From assembly GCF_020515695.1 (NCBI RefSeq), contig NZ_JAIWJA010000001.1:992001-1056000 (forward strand): 64,000 bases of DNA, written 5' to 3'. The stretch comes from Pseudomonas sp. MWU16-30317 (lineage in GTDB: Bacteria > Pseudomonadota > Gammaproteobacteria > Pseudomonadales > Pseudomonadaceae). A model generated the notes under the pieces. The model ran no database searches. It was not told where the DNA came from and saw only the letters and a list, made by a program, of their open reading frames with translations. The translations under genes were made by a program, and so were the position numbers. Positions 28,239 through 36,222 of this stretch are shown here, piece after piece; position 1 is the first letter of the stretch; every line of letters begins with the position of its first letter.

Positions 28239-28700
28239 TCAGGAGTCGGAACGGCGAGTCAGGCGCAGCGAACCGGGGGGTGGCTCGTTGAGTACAGCCC
28301 AGAAAATGCCGAGGTCCGAGATGGCTGCCACGAATGCTTTGAATTCGACCGGTTTGACTACGTAAGCGTTCACTCCTAATTCATACGCGCGCTGCAGATC
28401 CGGCTCTTCACGAGAGGACGTGAGCATCACCACGGGGATACTGCGCAATTCGGTAGACTCGCGGACCGATTTCAGCACCTCAAGGCCGTCGACCTTGGGC
28501 AATTTGAGGTCCAGCAGCATCACTGCCGGGTTGCCTTCGAGCCGATCACTGTGTTCACCGCGGCGCAGCAGATAGTCGAGCGCCTCGGCACCGTCACGCA
28601 GGACGATGACTTCGTTGGCCAACTGGCTGCGCTCGAGCGCGACCAGGGTCAGTTCCAGGTCATGGGGGTTGTCTTCGACCAGAACGATGGGTTTGAGCAT
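28239..28700 (-). CDS. Single-domain response regulator (phytochrome-associated type)
   Basis: Stand-alone receiver of 153 aa, without an output domain. Acidic pocket PIVLVEDNPHDLELTL, phospho-acceptor Asp64 in MLLDLKLPKVDG, the Thr/Ser switch in VVMLTSSREEPDL and Lys in AYVVKPVEF are all present. This Rcp1-like type is the usual partner of bacteriophytochrome kinases, and its gene lies 49 bp after the bphP-type gene. It may pass phosphate on to the downstream hybrid kinase. Confidence 0.9.
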   Translation of the reverse strand: MLKPIVLVEDNPHDLELTLVALERSQLANEVIVLRDGAEALDYLLRRGEHSDRLEGNPAVMLLDLKLPKVDGLEVLKSVRESTELRSIPVVMLTSSREEPDLQRAYELGVNAYVVKPVEFKAFVAAISDLGIFWAVLNEPPPGSLRLTRRSDS

Positions 28701-28749
28701 AGGGGCCTCATTTGTTTCAACTTGCGGGCGTCACGGGCGCTGCAAGCGA

Positions 28750-30996
28750 TCAGTCGTGTTTAGGGAGTGCGAAATAGAATGTCGCGCCTTGATCCAGAGC
28801 GCTTTCGGCCCATACGCGGCCGTCGTGGCGATCGATGATACGTCGCACGCTGGCCAGGCCGATACCGGTGCCTTCGAACTCTTCCATGCGGTGCAGACGC
28901 TGAAAGACGCCGAACAGCTTGCCGGCGTAGTCCATATCGAAGCCCACGCCGTTGTCACGCACGAACACCACTACCTCGCGGTCTTGCTCGAAGGAGCCGA
29001 CCTCGATCACCGCCTGCTCGCGCTTGCGACTGTACTTGATGGCGTTGGACAACAGGTTGCGCAACGCCAGGTGGATGAATGCCGCATCGGCGAAGACGAT
29101 CGGCAAGGGCGCGATCTTCCAGGTGACCGAACGGTTTTGATAGTCCGGGAGCATTTCGGTGCGGATGGCGTCGACCAGAACGCCGAGGTTGACGTCGGAA
29201 AACCGCAGCGCCGCCCGGCCCATCTGCGAGAAACTCAGCAGATTGTCGACCAGAGTGCCGGCGAACCGGGCAGACTCGCCGATGTGTTCAAGGAAGCGTA
29301 CACCGCGCTCGGACAGCTTGGCAGCCTCGAGGTCACGCAGCAGTTCGGCGTACCCGGCGATGTGCCGCAGGGGCGCGCGCAAATCGTGGGAAACGCTGTA
29401 GGAAAAGGCTTCTAGCTCCTTGTTGGATTTTTTCAGCTCGCCGGCCAGTTGCGCCATTTCTTCAGCCTTGCGCAGCACGATGCCCAGGGTAGCGGTACGC
29501 AGTTCGGCCACGCCTTCGACCTCCAGTGGATGCCAGGGCGTGGAATAGCCACCGACGCTCTCCTGCCACTGCTCGAAACTGTTACGCGGATTCAGGGCGC
29601 CGCTGTCGCTCAGGCTCTTCTCGGGGCGGCCGGCCCACTGCACGGTACGGGTCTGTTCGGGCTTGAACCAGATCAGATAATGCGAGTGGATCTCCGAAAT
29701 AGCCACGGCCAGGACGCCACCGATGTGGGCGGCCAGCTCGGGCAATTGCGGGATATCGCGGCTGACGTTGTCGCTTTGGAACACCTCGGCGCCCGGCTGG
29801 TAATTTGCCAGCCAATCGATCAGGGCATCGACCTGTGGTTGCGGGGGGGTATCGCCCACCAGCTCGCAACGCGCGTCGGAGATGATCGCTGCGCCATTGG
29901 CACCGGTAAAGCCGGTGAACACCTGCGGCACGGCCAACAGCCCGTCACGCACGCTGTCGCGATCGGCCATGGCAGAGAGCATTTGCACGATCTGATGGCG
30001 CAGGTTGAGCATACGCTCGGCAGCGGCCTGTGCCTCACGGGTCTCGATCTGCAACGACAGCACGCTGCCGAGCAATTCGCAGGCGGTGCGGGTCTGGAAA
30101 CCCACCGAGCGCGGGCTGTCGTGATGGCAGGAAATCAGCCCCCATAACTCGCCGCGCACCACGATGGAGATCGACATCGAGGCCAGGGTGCCCATATTGA
30201 GCATGTACTGCACGTGCACCGGCGAGACGCTGCGCAGCGCCGCAAAACCCAAGTCCAGCGGTTGCCCGGTGCGGGGGTTGTTGACCGGCAGCAGCGGCGA
30301 CGGCTGGTAACGCGCATCTTCGATCACCCGGATGCGGTTGGCGCAGTACAGGCGACGCGCCTGCTGCGGAATATCGCTGGCCGGAAAACACAGGCCCATG
30401 TAGCTCGGATATCCCTCGTCGGCGATCTCGGCATTGACCAGGCCATTGCCTTCGCCATCGAAGCGGTAGGCCTTGACCCGACCGAAGCCAGTCATGCGCT
30501 TGACTTCCTGCACCGAGCGATAGCACAGCTCGTCGATGCCTTGGGCTTCCTGAAGTTGGCCGATAAACGCCCGGACCAGGGGATAAATAGTGCCATAGCC
30601 GCTTACCGAATCGTTGGTGGGCTCGAATTCGGCGATCAGCACGCCATCGTTGCGGTGCACCATCATGGCAATGGGCTTGTCGACACGGCTGCCCTGATTG
30701 AAGCGCACGTCTCCCACGTGGAACGGATGCTGCTCGTCCACTGGCAGGGCCTTTAGCCGAGCGGCCAGCGAGGCGCTGTCGATCAACAGCGCGTGCAGGC
30801 TGCTGCCGACCACCCGATCGGGGTCCAGCCCTAGCCAGCTCGACACATTGGCGCTGGCCTGCAAGATCTCGAGGCTGTGTTCATCGAGTACCAGCAAAAA
30901 GCCGTGGGGCTGAATACTTCCAGGGATATGAATAGGCTCTTTGGCGCAATTCTGCGCAGCGAGCGCGTAATCCAAGCCTGTAAAACTAGATGTCAA
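28750..30996 (-). CDS. bphP: Bacteriophytochrome histidine kinase
   Basis: Red/far-red photoreceptor kinase of 748 aa with PAS-GAF-PHY-HisKA-HATPase layout. The biliverdin-binding cysteine is Cys17 in QNCAKEPIHIPGSIQPHG; the GAF domain shows FPASDIPQQARRLYCANRIR and the conserved HVQYMLNMG. The kinase box is SYSVSHDLRAPLRHIAGYAELL, and the ATPase has DNGVGFDMDYAGKLFGVFQRLH and GTGIGLASVRRII. The frame extends to 31098, but TTG 30996 has a perfect AAGGAG eight bases upstream and places the cysteine at its usual N-terminal position, so TTG was chosen. No heme oxygenase gene adjoins it, so biliverdin must come from elsewhere. Its neighbours are a response regulator and a hybrid kinase. Confidence 0.93.
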   Translation of the reverse strand: MTSSFTGLDYALAAQNCAKEPIHIPGSIQPHGFLLVLDEHSLEILQASANVSSWLGLDPDRVVGSSLHALLIDSASLAARLKALPVDEQHPFHVGDVRFNQGSRVDKPIAMMVHRNDGVLIAEFEPTNDSVSGYGTIYPLVRAFIGQLQEAQGIDELCYRSVQEVKRMTGFGRVKAYRFDGEGNGLVNAEIADEGYPSYMGLCFPASDIPQQARRLYCANRIRVIEDARYQPSPLLPVNNPRTGQPLDLGFAALRSVSPVHVQYMLNMGTLASMSISIVVRGELWGLISCHHDSPRSVGFQTRTACELLGSVLSLQIETREAQAAAERMLNLRHQIVQMLSAMADRDSVRDGLLAVPQVFTGFTGANGAAIISDARCELVGDTPPQPQVDALIDWLANYQPGAEVFQSDNVSRDIPQLPELAAHIGGVLAVAISEIHSHYLIWFKPEQTRTVQWAGRPEKSLSDSGALNPRNSFEQWQESVGGYSTPWHPLEVEGVAELRTATLGIVLRKAEEMAQLAGELKKSNKELEAFSYSVSHDLRAPLRHIAGYAELLRDLEAAKLSERGVRFLEHIGESARFAGTLVDNLLSFSQMGRAALRFSDVNLGVLVDAIRTEMLPDYQNRSVTWKIAPLPIVFADAAFIHLALRNLLSNAIKYSRKREQAVIEVGSFEQDREVVVFVRDNGVGFDMDYAGKLFGVFQRLHRMEEFEGTGIGLASVRRIIDRHDGRVWAESALDQGATFYFALPKHD

Positions 30997-31202
30997 AGAA
31001 GATCTCCTTGTTGCCCTGCTAGCGACCTCATGGCAGGCGGCGCCGGGCACAGGTGACAAAGATATCGTAAAAACTGTACAGAGGCTGCCCTTTTGCACAG
31101 GTTACAAGGTGTTTGATTACTGTTTAAGGGTTTTTTCCGGCGTTACGGAACTGGCCTATGGCCACAGGGTCATATTGCGCTCACAAGGGAGATGTGGTGC
31201 AC

Positions 31203-31436
31203 ATGAGCATCCAGAAGCATTACCTGATCAGCTATCTGTTCAAGGGCGAACACAAGCAGTTCTCGCAAAAGGATTCGCGGATGTCGGATGCCGATGCCTG
31301 GTATTACTCGGCCCTGCACAGTGGCGCCGGGCGGGTCTACGGTGTGACCATGACCAAAGGCTGCTCGCGTGAAATACAGCTGCACGCTCAGCAGTGTGGG
31401 GTGACGGGCGTAACCTGGCGACGGATGCCGGGATGA
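31203..31436 (+). CDS. Small conserved hypothetical protein
   Basis: Protein of 77 aa from ATG 31203 (MSIQKHYLISYLFKGEHKQF). I do not recognise a characterised domain; the pattern with DADAWYYSALHSGAGRV recalls small uncharacterised Pseudomonas proteins (DUF6555-like, uncertain). The frame opens at 31158, but GGGAGATG before 31203 favours the shorter form. It is divergent from the bacteriophytochrome gene, with about 200 bases between. Confidence 0.6.
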   Translation: MSIQKHYLISYLFKGEHKQFSQKDSRMSDADAWYYSALHSGAGRVYGVTMTKGCSREIQLHAQQCGVTGVTWRRMPG

Positions 31437-31540
31437 TGGCAATTGCTACCCGGTTGGGAACCTTGGGAGCATTTTGCTATCACAGGGTTATGCGCGCAGG
31501 AGCTGCCAACTCACTCATCCTCACGAGTAGTGCCCTTCAC

Positions 31541-31828
31541 ATGGATCAATCAATCGGAAACACGTACGGACAGTTGATGCGCAAACTACGAGCGCCGCCC
31601 ACTATCGATCAGGATCTGCGTGCCGTTGCCAGCCACCTGGAGGGTTCAATCGATACCTTGCTGGCCATCTCCCTGCGCCTGGCCAGGATCGATGATCAAT
31701 CCCAGCGCATGGAACTGGCGAAACTGATCCTGGCCTTCCAGGACGATGCCGACCTGCTCCACTCTCACGCCGACCGATTGCGCGAGCGCGGCCTGGGCCG
31801 CGGGCGACGCTCGACCGACATCGCCTAG
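31541..31828 (+). CDS. Small hypothetical protein, helical
   Basis: Predicted 95-aa protein from ATG 31541 (MDQSIGNTYGQLMRKLRAPP), highly charged and probably all-helical (DLRAVASHLEGSIDTLLAISLRLARIDD). The frame extends further upstream to 31394, but those residues look non-coding. The ribosome site is weak. No family is recognised. It may precede the sensor kinase at 31942 in one transcript. Confidence 0.5.
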   Translation: MDQSIGNTYGQLMRKLRAPPTIDQDLRAVASHLEGSIDTLLAISLRLARIDDQSQRMELAKLILAFQDDADLLHSHADRLRERGLGRGRRSTDIA

Positions 31829-31941
31829 GCCTGAACATCGACCGAGCGCCAGGCTTGCAGCGATAGCCCGGGCGCTGGAAACTTTTCCTCCCGGCGGTGA
31901 TAATCGCCCCTCGTCCGACTACCCAGCCCAGAGAATTGCGC

Positions 31942-33663
31942 ATGTCCTATCGTGCCCCCCAGGACATCGCCCTCGACCTGGCCCTCGGCGCCTTGCTCGA
32001 TACCCAAGTGCGCGAAGGGCGTTACGCCAGCATCGCAGATGCCCGTCGTGCCGCCGCATCGATCCTGCAGAGGCACGAAGTCGGCGGCCGCGACGTCACA
32101 GCCGAACAAGCCAGCGATACCGCACTCTACGACTCCATGGACTTCGCCCGCCTTGCGCTCTCGGCCGTCAGCGGTGTTGGCGTGTGGACCTATGAAGTGT
32201 CCAACGATTGCTTCTATTGCGACGAAGGTGTCAGCGAGCTCTATGGCATCGATGCCGAGCAGGCCGCCGCCGGGATCAAGCGCGCGGAGTTTCTGGCCAA
32301 CGTTCACCCTGATGATCTGTTCGCGTTGCGCAAGACCATGGCCGGCGGCCTGGTGACGAGTGGCGACCTGGAGCTCGAGTACCGTATCGTTCACCCCGAT
32401 GGCTCGGTACGCTGGGTACTGTCGCGCGGGCATACATATTTCAATACCGCAGGCGAGCCGGTGCGCCGCACTGGCGTCGGTGTCGAAATGACCGCCCAAC
32501 GCCTGTTGGAACAGCAATTGCGCCAAAGCCAGAAAATGGAAGCGGTCGGGCAACTGACCGGTGGCCTGGCGCACGATTTCAACAACCTGCTGACGGGCGT
32601 CATGGGCAGCTTGGAGATGGTCCGCCTGCGTATCGCCCAGGGCCGTGTGGCCGACGTCGAGCGCTACCTGAATGCCGCCCAGGGCGCATCGAACCGGGCG
32701 GCAGCACTGACTCATCGCCTGCTGGCGTTCTCCCGCCGCCAGACGCTCGAAGCCAGCCCGACCGATATCGCCAGACTGGTAAAGGGGATGCTCGAACTGA
32801 TCCGCAGCACGGTCGGGCCGAGCGTGCACATCGACACCCAGAGCGAATCCAACCTGTGGTTGACCCAGGTCGACGCCAATCAACTGGAAAACGCCCTGCT
32901 CAACCTCTGCATCAATGCGCGTGACGCCATGCCCGCAGGCGGGACGCTGACCATCAGTACCGCCAACTGCACCCTGTACGCTCGCGCCGCCGCGGAACGC
33001 GAGCTGCCGCCCGGCGAATACCTGACCCTGAGTGTCAGCGACACCGGCAGCGGCATGACCAGCGACGTGATCGCCCATGCGTTCGATCCTTTCTTCACTA
33101 CCAAGCCCACAGGAGAAGGCACGGGGTTGGGGCTGTCGATGATCTACGGGTTCGTGCGTCAGTCCGGCGGCAGCGTGCAGATCCACTCTCAGCTGGAGGT
33201 GGGCACTCGAATGACTCTTTACCTGCCCAGGTCCCGTGCCGAAGCCACTCAGTGCGCCACCCCCTCAGCGCCCGCGCTGCCCTCGGCACTCGGACAAGGC
33301 GAGACGGTATTGGTGATCGACGATGAGCCGACGGTGCGCATGCTGATCACCGAAGTACTCGAAGACCTCGGCTACACCGCGCTCGAAGCCGCAGACGGAG
33401 CCACCGGCCTGGAAGTACTGCAGCGCAATCCACAGATCGACCTGCTGGTCACCGACGTTGGCCTGCCCGGTGGCATCAACGGCCGCCAGGTGGCCGACGC
33501 CGGCCGCACCCTGCGCCCGGACCTCAAAGTGCTGTTCATTACCGGCTATGCGCATAACGCCGCGACGTGGGAAGAGCAACTCGCGCCGGGGATGCACCTG
33601 CTGACCAAGCCGTTTTCAATGGATGATCTGACGAGTCGGATCAAGGGTGTGATCGGGAACTGA
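31942..33663 (+). CDS. Hybrid sensor kinase with ParD-like N-terminus: PAS-HisKA-HATPase-REC
   Basis: Soluble hybrid histidine kinase of 573 aa. Residues 8-45 (LDLALGALLDTQVREGRYAS, then IADARRAAASILQRHE) resemble the ribbon-helix-helix start of ParD/CopG antitoxins, which is unusual ahead of a kinase. A PAS_3 domain follows (about 65-185, NVHPDDLFALRKTM and YRIVHPDGSVRWV), then HisKA (KMEAVGQLTGGLAHDFNNLLTG), an ATPase domain (NLCINARDAMPAGG, SDTGSGM, GTGLGLSMIYGFV) and a C-terminal receiver (VLVIDDEPTVRML, Asp in LLVTDVGLPGG, FITGYA, LTKPFS). The start at 31942 matches AGAGAA and the first sensible residue. No cognate regulator adjoins it. Confidence 0.9.
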   Translation: MSYRAPQDIALDLALGALLDTQVREGRYASIADARRAAASILQRHEVGGRDVTAEQASDTALYDSMDFARLALSAVSGVGVWTYEVSNDCFYCDEGVSELYGIDAEQAAAGIKRAEFLANVHPDDLFALRKTMAGGLVTSGDLELEYRIVHPDGSVRWVLSRGHTYFNTAGEPVRRTGVGVEMTAQRLLEQQLRQSQKMEAVGQLTGGLAHDFNNLLTGVMGSLEMVRLRIAQGRVADVERYLNAAQGASNRAAALTHRLLAFSRRQTLEASPTDIARLVKGMLELIRSTVGPSVHIDTQSESNLWLTQVDANQLENALLNLCINARDAMPAGGTLTISTANCTLYARAAAERELPPGEYLTLSVSDTGSGMTSDVIAHAFDPFFTTKPTGEGTGLGLSMIYGFVRQSGGSVQIHSQLEVGTRMTLYLPRSRAEATQCATPSAPALPSALGQGETVLVIDDEPTVRMLITEVLEDLGYTALEAADGATGLEVLQRNPQIDLLVTDVGLPGGINGRQVADAGRTLRPDLKVLFITGYAHNAATWEEQLAPGMHLLTKPFSMDDLTSRIKGVIGN

Positions 33664-34018
33664 AGGTGTGGCGACATGGGAATTTCGCCCATCACAGCGA
33701 AATCTCTAAAAAACCTTAATAAAACTCTATAGCTATCTGTTTTTAAAAGGTTTTTGTAGAATAATCCATTCAAAATACTCCCTGATCAGTACCGTAGAAA
33801 TGGAATTATAAAGATAACTCAAATATCTGTTTTTAAAGGATTTATTGAATAATCATGCGGACATCGAGCCGCAACGCGAAGCGCGGATCAATAAGCGACT
33901 GAAGATAGGTCGAGAAGGCGCACGCAATCCGAGCACGAGAGCGCCCAGTCGGATCAACTACACAGAGGAGTGCATCAGAGATATTTGAAGATAGGCAAGC
34001 TAAGCGCTTGATTTTAGA
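33664..34018. repeat. AT-rich region with an imperfect direct repeat
   Basis: About 355 bases with no credible gene. Two imperfect direct copies, at 33734-33766 and 33824-33854, share TATCTGTTTTTAAA and end in GAATAATC; they are separated by 57 bases. The block is far more AT-rich than its surroundings and follows the tRNA-Leu 3' end on the minus strand, so it may hold that tRNA's terminator, or be old acquired DNA. No inverted repeat was evident. Confidence 0.45.
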
Positions 34019-34105
34019 TGGTGCCCGAAGCCGGAATCGAACCGGCACGCCCTTACGAGCGGGGGATTTTAAGTCCCATGCGTCTACCAGTTTCGCCATT
34101 CGGGC
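34019..34105 (-). tRNA. tRNA-Leu (TAA anticodon)
   Basis: 87-nt tRNA beginning GCCCGAATGGCGAAACTGG and ending with GCCGGTTCGATTCCGGC and an encoded CCA. The anticodon loop is in GGGACTTAAAATCCC (anticodon TAA), and the long variable arm CGCTCGTAAGGGCG marks a leucine tRNA. It is part of the tRNA-Gly/Cys/Leu cluster beside pgsA. Confidence 0.97.
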
Positions 34106-34343
34106 GGCAGCGCGGTGTTGCGGATCAGTTTGAGGATTTGGCGAGTCACCTGCGGCTAATAACCGAGAGGCGCTGCCTGGATACCCCGAACAGGGAGACG
34201 AATATATACACCCCAGCCGCCCTAGGCAAGCGGAAATCCGCGATTGGACGCCGGTTTTCTCTGCCGCCCTGCCAATACAAACTGCTTTTGAATCAGTGCG
34301 CTAGCAAAGCTTGTGAATGTACTGAAAGAGCTTGGATGCGCAA

Positions 34344-34730
34344 TCAAGGGCCGTTGCCGCTGCACGCTACCACCTGGCCGCCGCGGTTGCAGGTGTTGTA
34401 GTTGAAGCCTTGCTTGCCGTCGTACTTGAGCTTCTCGCCGTTCGGGTCCGGGACGACCGTGACCGTGTACTTGATCCGCGTGTTATAGCCCTTGCGCAGG
34501 ATCTCGGTGGCGCGCTCGTTGATGACCTGGGGCTTGGCGTCTTCGGGCGATACGCTTTTGAGTTTGGTGCGCACGGTGGTGCTCTCCCATTGGGTCGCGC
34601 CGACCTCGGGCTTGCATGGCACCGCCGCAAAGCTCACCGAGCCATTCAGGTGCGTGCACTTGAACACATCGGCTTGCGCGCCGGCAACGCTGCCCAGGAG
34701 GAGCGTCAGGAGCGTGAGAGATCGAATCAT
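34344..34730 (-). CDS. Secreted DUF4124-like hypothetical protein
   Basis: Small exported protein of 128 aa. Residues 1-20 are a signal peptide (MIRSLTLLTLLLGSVAGAQA), followed by ADVFKCTHLNGSVSFAAVPC, a DUF4124-type CxxxxGxxxFxxxPC motif, and a C-terminal pair NTCNRGGQVVACSG. The four cysteines probably form two periplasmic disulfides. The function is unknown. It lies between tRNA-Leu and tRNA-Cys. Confidence 0.8.
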   Translation of the reverse strand: MIRSLTLLTLLLGSVAGAQADVFKCTHLNGSVSFAAVPCKPEVGATQWESTTVRTKLKSVSPEDAKPQVINERATEILRKGYNTRIKYTVTVVPDPNGEKLKYDGKQGFNYNTCNRGGQVVACSGNGP

Positions 34731-34876
34731 TGCAAACGTCCTTGTCGGGCAATAACGTCGGCGAGGTACGCCGTGAGAGGTTGGAGAGGTATATTAAATC
34801 GCCATCATCGCAGGCGCAATGCCCTGATCCGGGCGTCGCTCGCCCCGAGAATACCCGCCATTTTTCGGCGATCAAA

Positions 34877-34908
34877 AAAAACCCCGCAGACGTTAATCTG
34901 CGGGGCTT
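34877..34908 (-). terminator. Rho-independent terminator after tRNA-Cys
   Basis: On the minus strand CCCCGCAG and CTGCGGGG form an eight-pair stem around ATTAACGT, followed by a run of T residues, eight bases beyond the tRNA-Cys 3' end. This is the natural end of the tRNA-Gly/tRNA-Cys transcript. Confidence 0.9.
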
Positions 34909-34915
34909 TCAAAGG

Positions 34916-34989
34916 TGGAGGCCGAGGTCGGAATCGAACCGGCATAGACGGATTTGCAATCCGCTGCATAACCATTTTGCTACTCGGCC
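34916..34989 (-). tRNA. tRNA-Cys (GCA anticodon)
   Basis: 74-nt tRNA beginning GGCCGAGTAGCAAAATGG, anticodon GCA in GATTGCAAATC, T arm GCCGGTTCGATTCCGGT-like, and an encoded CCA. In the absence of the island it would lie 43 nt after tRNA-Gly and share its promoter; now that promoter is 24 kb away. Confidence 0.97.
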
Positions 34990-35032
34990 TCAGATGTGAA
35001 GCACCCAAACCGGCTTGCTGCACACTTTAAAC

Positions 35033-35050
35033 TGGAGCGGGAAACGAGAC
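35033..35050 (-). repeat. Left attachment-site copy (att core)
   Basis: TGGAGCGGGAAACGAGAC, identical to the tRNA-Gly 3' end at 59212-59229; the bases on either side differ between copies (C/T before, C/T after). It lies 43 bases from the tRNA-Cys 5' end and marks the island's left junction. Confidence 0.9.
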
Positions 35051-35370
35051 CAACATCTGATCGCTAACCATTTGATTAACTTAGGGTTTTTCTCATTCCT
35101 GCCTCAGGAATGGACGCAATTCTGGACTGGTTTCGAAGGGTTGTCAACACACCGCGCGAAAAACTTCCAGGCACGCCTGTAGATTACCACTCGGAGCCAG
35201 CACACGCCCGTATAGAGGTTTTATGCATTGGCTGTCCTCGCGGGTCGAAGCGAGATTCCTGGCATCTTCTGCGAGCATGCACATACTCCAATTCAATTGC
35301 ACCACCGCCCACGTCTGAGAGCGCGGCGGTGTTCGCCTGGCCAGCACTCCCACGTACAGCCGGGTCAGGG
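35051..35370. other. Left end of island, no gene seen
   Basis: About 320 bases between the left att copy and the Cache-protein gene. A seven-pair hairpin (ATTCCTG-CCT-CAGGAAT, 35095-35111) is present without a T run, so it would not stop leftward transcripts well. I find no open frame with coding character and no clear promoter for tRNA-Cys. Confidence 0.5.
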
Positions 35371-36222
35371 CTAATGATCTTCCCCGGTAGAACCACGGTA
35401 ATAGCCAACCACGGCCACGTAATCCCTTACCTTTTGAATCAGGGCATATTTATCCTCCACCCTGCCCGTCACCGGGTTTTTCCAGCGATAGTCGTATTTG
35501 GCGGCGTCGCTTTTGCGCATCAATGCCATGATCGGCTCGCCCACAGGTTTGCCGGCAGGGTCATGGATACTGGCGAAATCAACGCCGACCAGGCGCAGGT
35601 TATAACCATGCGCGGCGTAGCGCCCCGTGCGCGAATCCACCACGAAGACATACAGGTCGTCTTCGCGAAAGTCCGCTGACAAATCGTTGATCGCCTTGAT
35701 TGCTCCATCAGGGTCCTTGGCCAGTGCCGCTACAGCCCGGCCGAGCAGCTGCTGCGCCTGGGTGGCGCTGGCGTGTGGGACCGACTGAGTCGCGGCGATC
35801 ACTCGGTCCCCGACTCTTTGAAAGTACACGCGTTTGAGCTCCACGCGATGCTGAACGCTGTTGTTCCAGCGATATTCCACGCTTTGCACGCCCAGGTTAT
35901 CGTTGGCGCTGAAGGCCTTGGCGAATGCGCTGTTCAGTTCCGCAGCCAGCACCTTGGACACTTCACGGCCTATGAGCACGGCCGTAGGGCCGCCGCTGGC
36001 CAGCAGCGTACCGCGGTTGTCGACAACGAAGACAAAGCGATCACCATCAATGAATTCACCTTGTCGGCTAAATGCCGGCAGGGCCGCGTCACCTTGCAAC
36101 TGATAGTAGTCGACGGCACGTTTGACCAGTGCACTGGCCCGGACATCTTGTGCCCCATCATCGGCATGTGCCAGAGCGGTACAGAGCGCGAGACCAGCAG
36201 CCACAAACAAACGAAGATTCAT
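35371..36222 (-). CDS. Secreted tandem Cache-domain protein
   Basis: Exported protein of 283 aa with a signal peptide (MNLRLFVAAGLALCTALAHA) and two Cache-like halves: about residues 30-145 (GEFIDGDRFVFVVDNRGTLLASGG) and 155-283 (REDDLYVFVVDSRTGRYAAHGYNLRLVG, then DYRWKNPVTGRVEDKYALIQK). Cache domains normally form the sensor part of chemoreceptors or kinases, but no membrane or signalling module follows here, so this is a free periplasmic ligand-binding protein. It ends the eleven-gene operon; its start overlaps the cyclase stop (ATGA). It may bind or deliver the pathway substrate (inference). Confidence 0.8.
   Translation of the reverse strand: MNLRLFVAAGLALCTALAHADDGAQDVRASALVKRAVDYYQLQGDAALPAFSRQGEFIDGDRFVFVVDNRGTLLASGGPTAVLIGREVSKVLAAELNSAFAKAFSANDNLGVQSVEYRWNNSVQHRVELKRVYFQRVGDRVIAATQSVPHASATQAQQLLGRAVAALAKDPDGAIKAINDLSADFREDDLYVFVVDSRTGRYAAHGYNLRLVGVDFASIHDPAGKPVGEPIMALMRKSDAAKYDYRWKNPVTGRVEDKYALIQKVRDYVAVVGYYRGSTGEDH

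Noticed and set aside
33842..34099. 85-codon frame overlapping tRNA-Leu
   Set aside because: Its first third is the tRNA itself and the rest has no coding character.
34019..34105. tRNA-Leu as a second island target
   Set aside because: No second copy of its 3' end was found in the window beyond similarity to tRNA-Cys in the T arm.
35095..35111. Hairpin as terminator of the eleven-gene operon
   Set aside because: Seven-pair stem has no T run on either strand.
35110..35679. Possible gene at the island left end on the plus strand
   Set aside because: It runs antisense into the Cache gene and lacks a ribosome site or recognisable domain.
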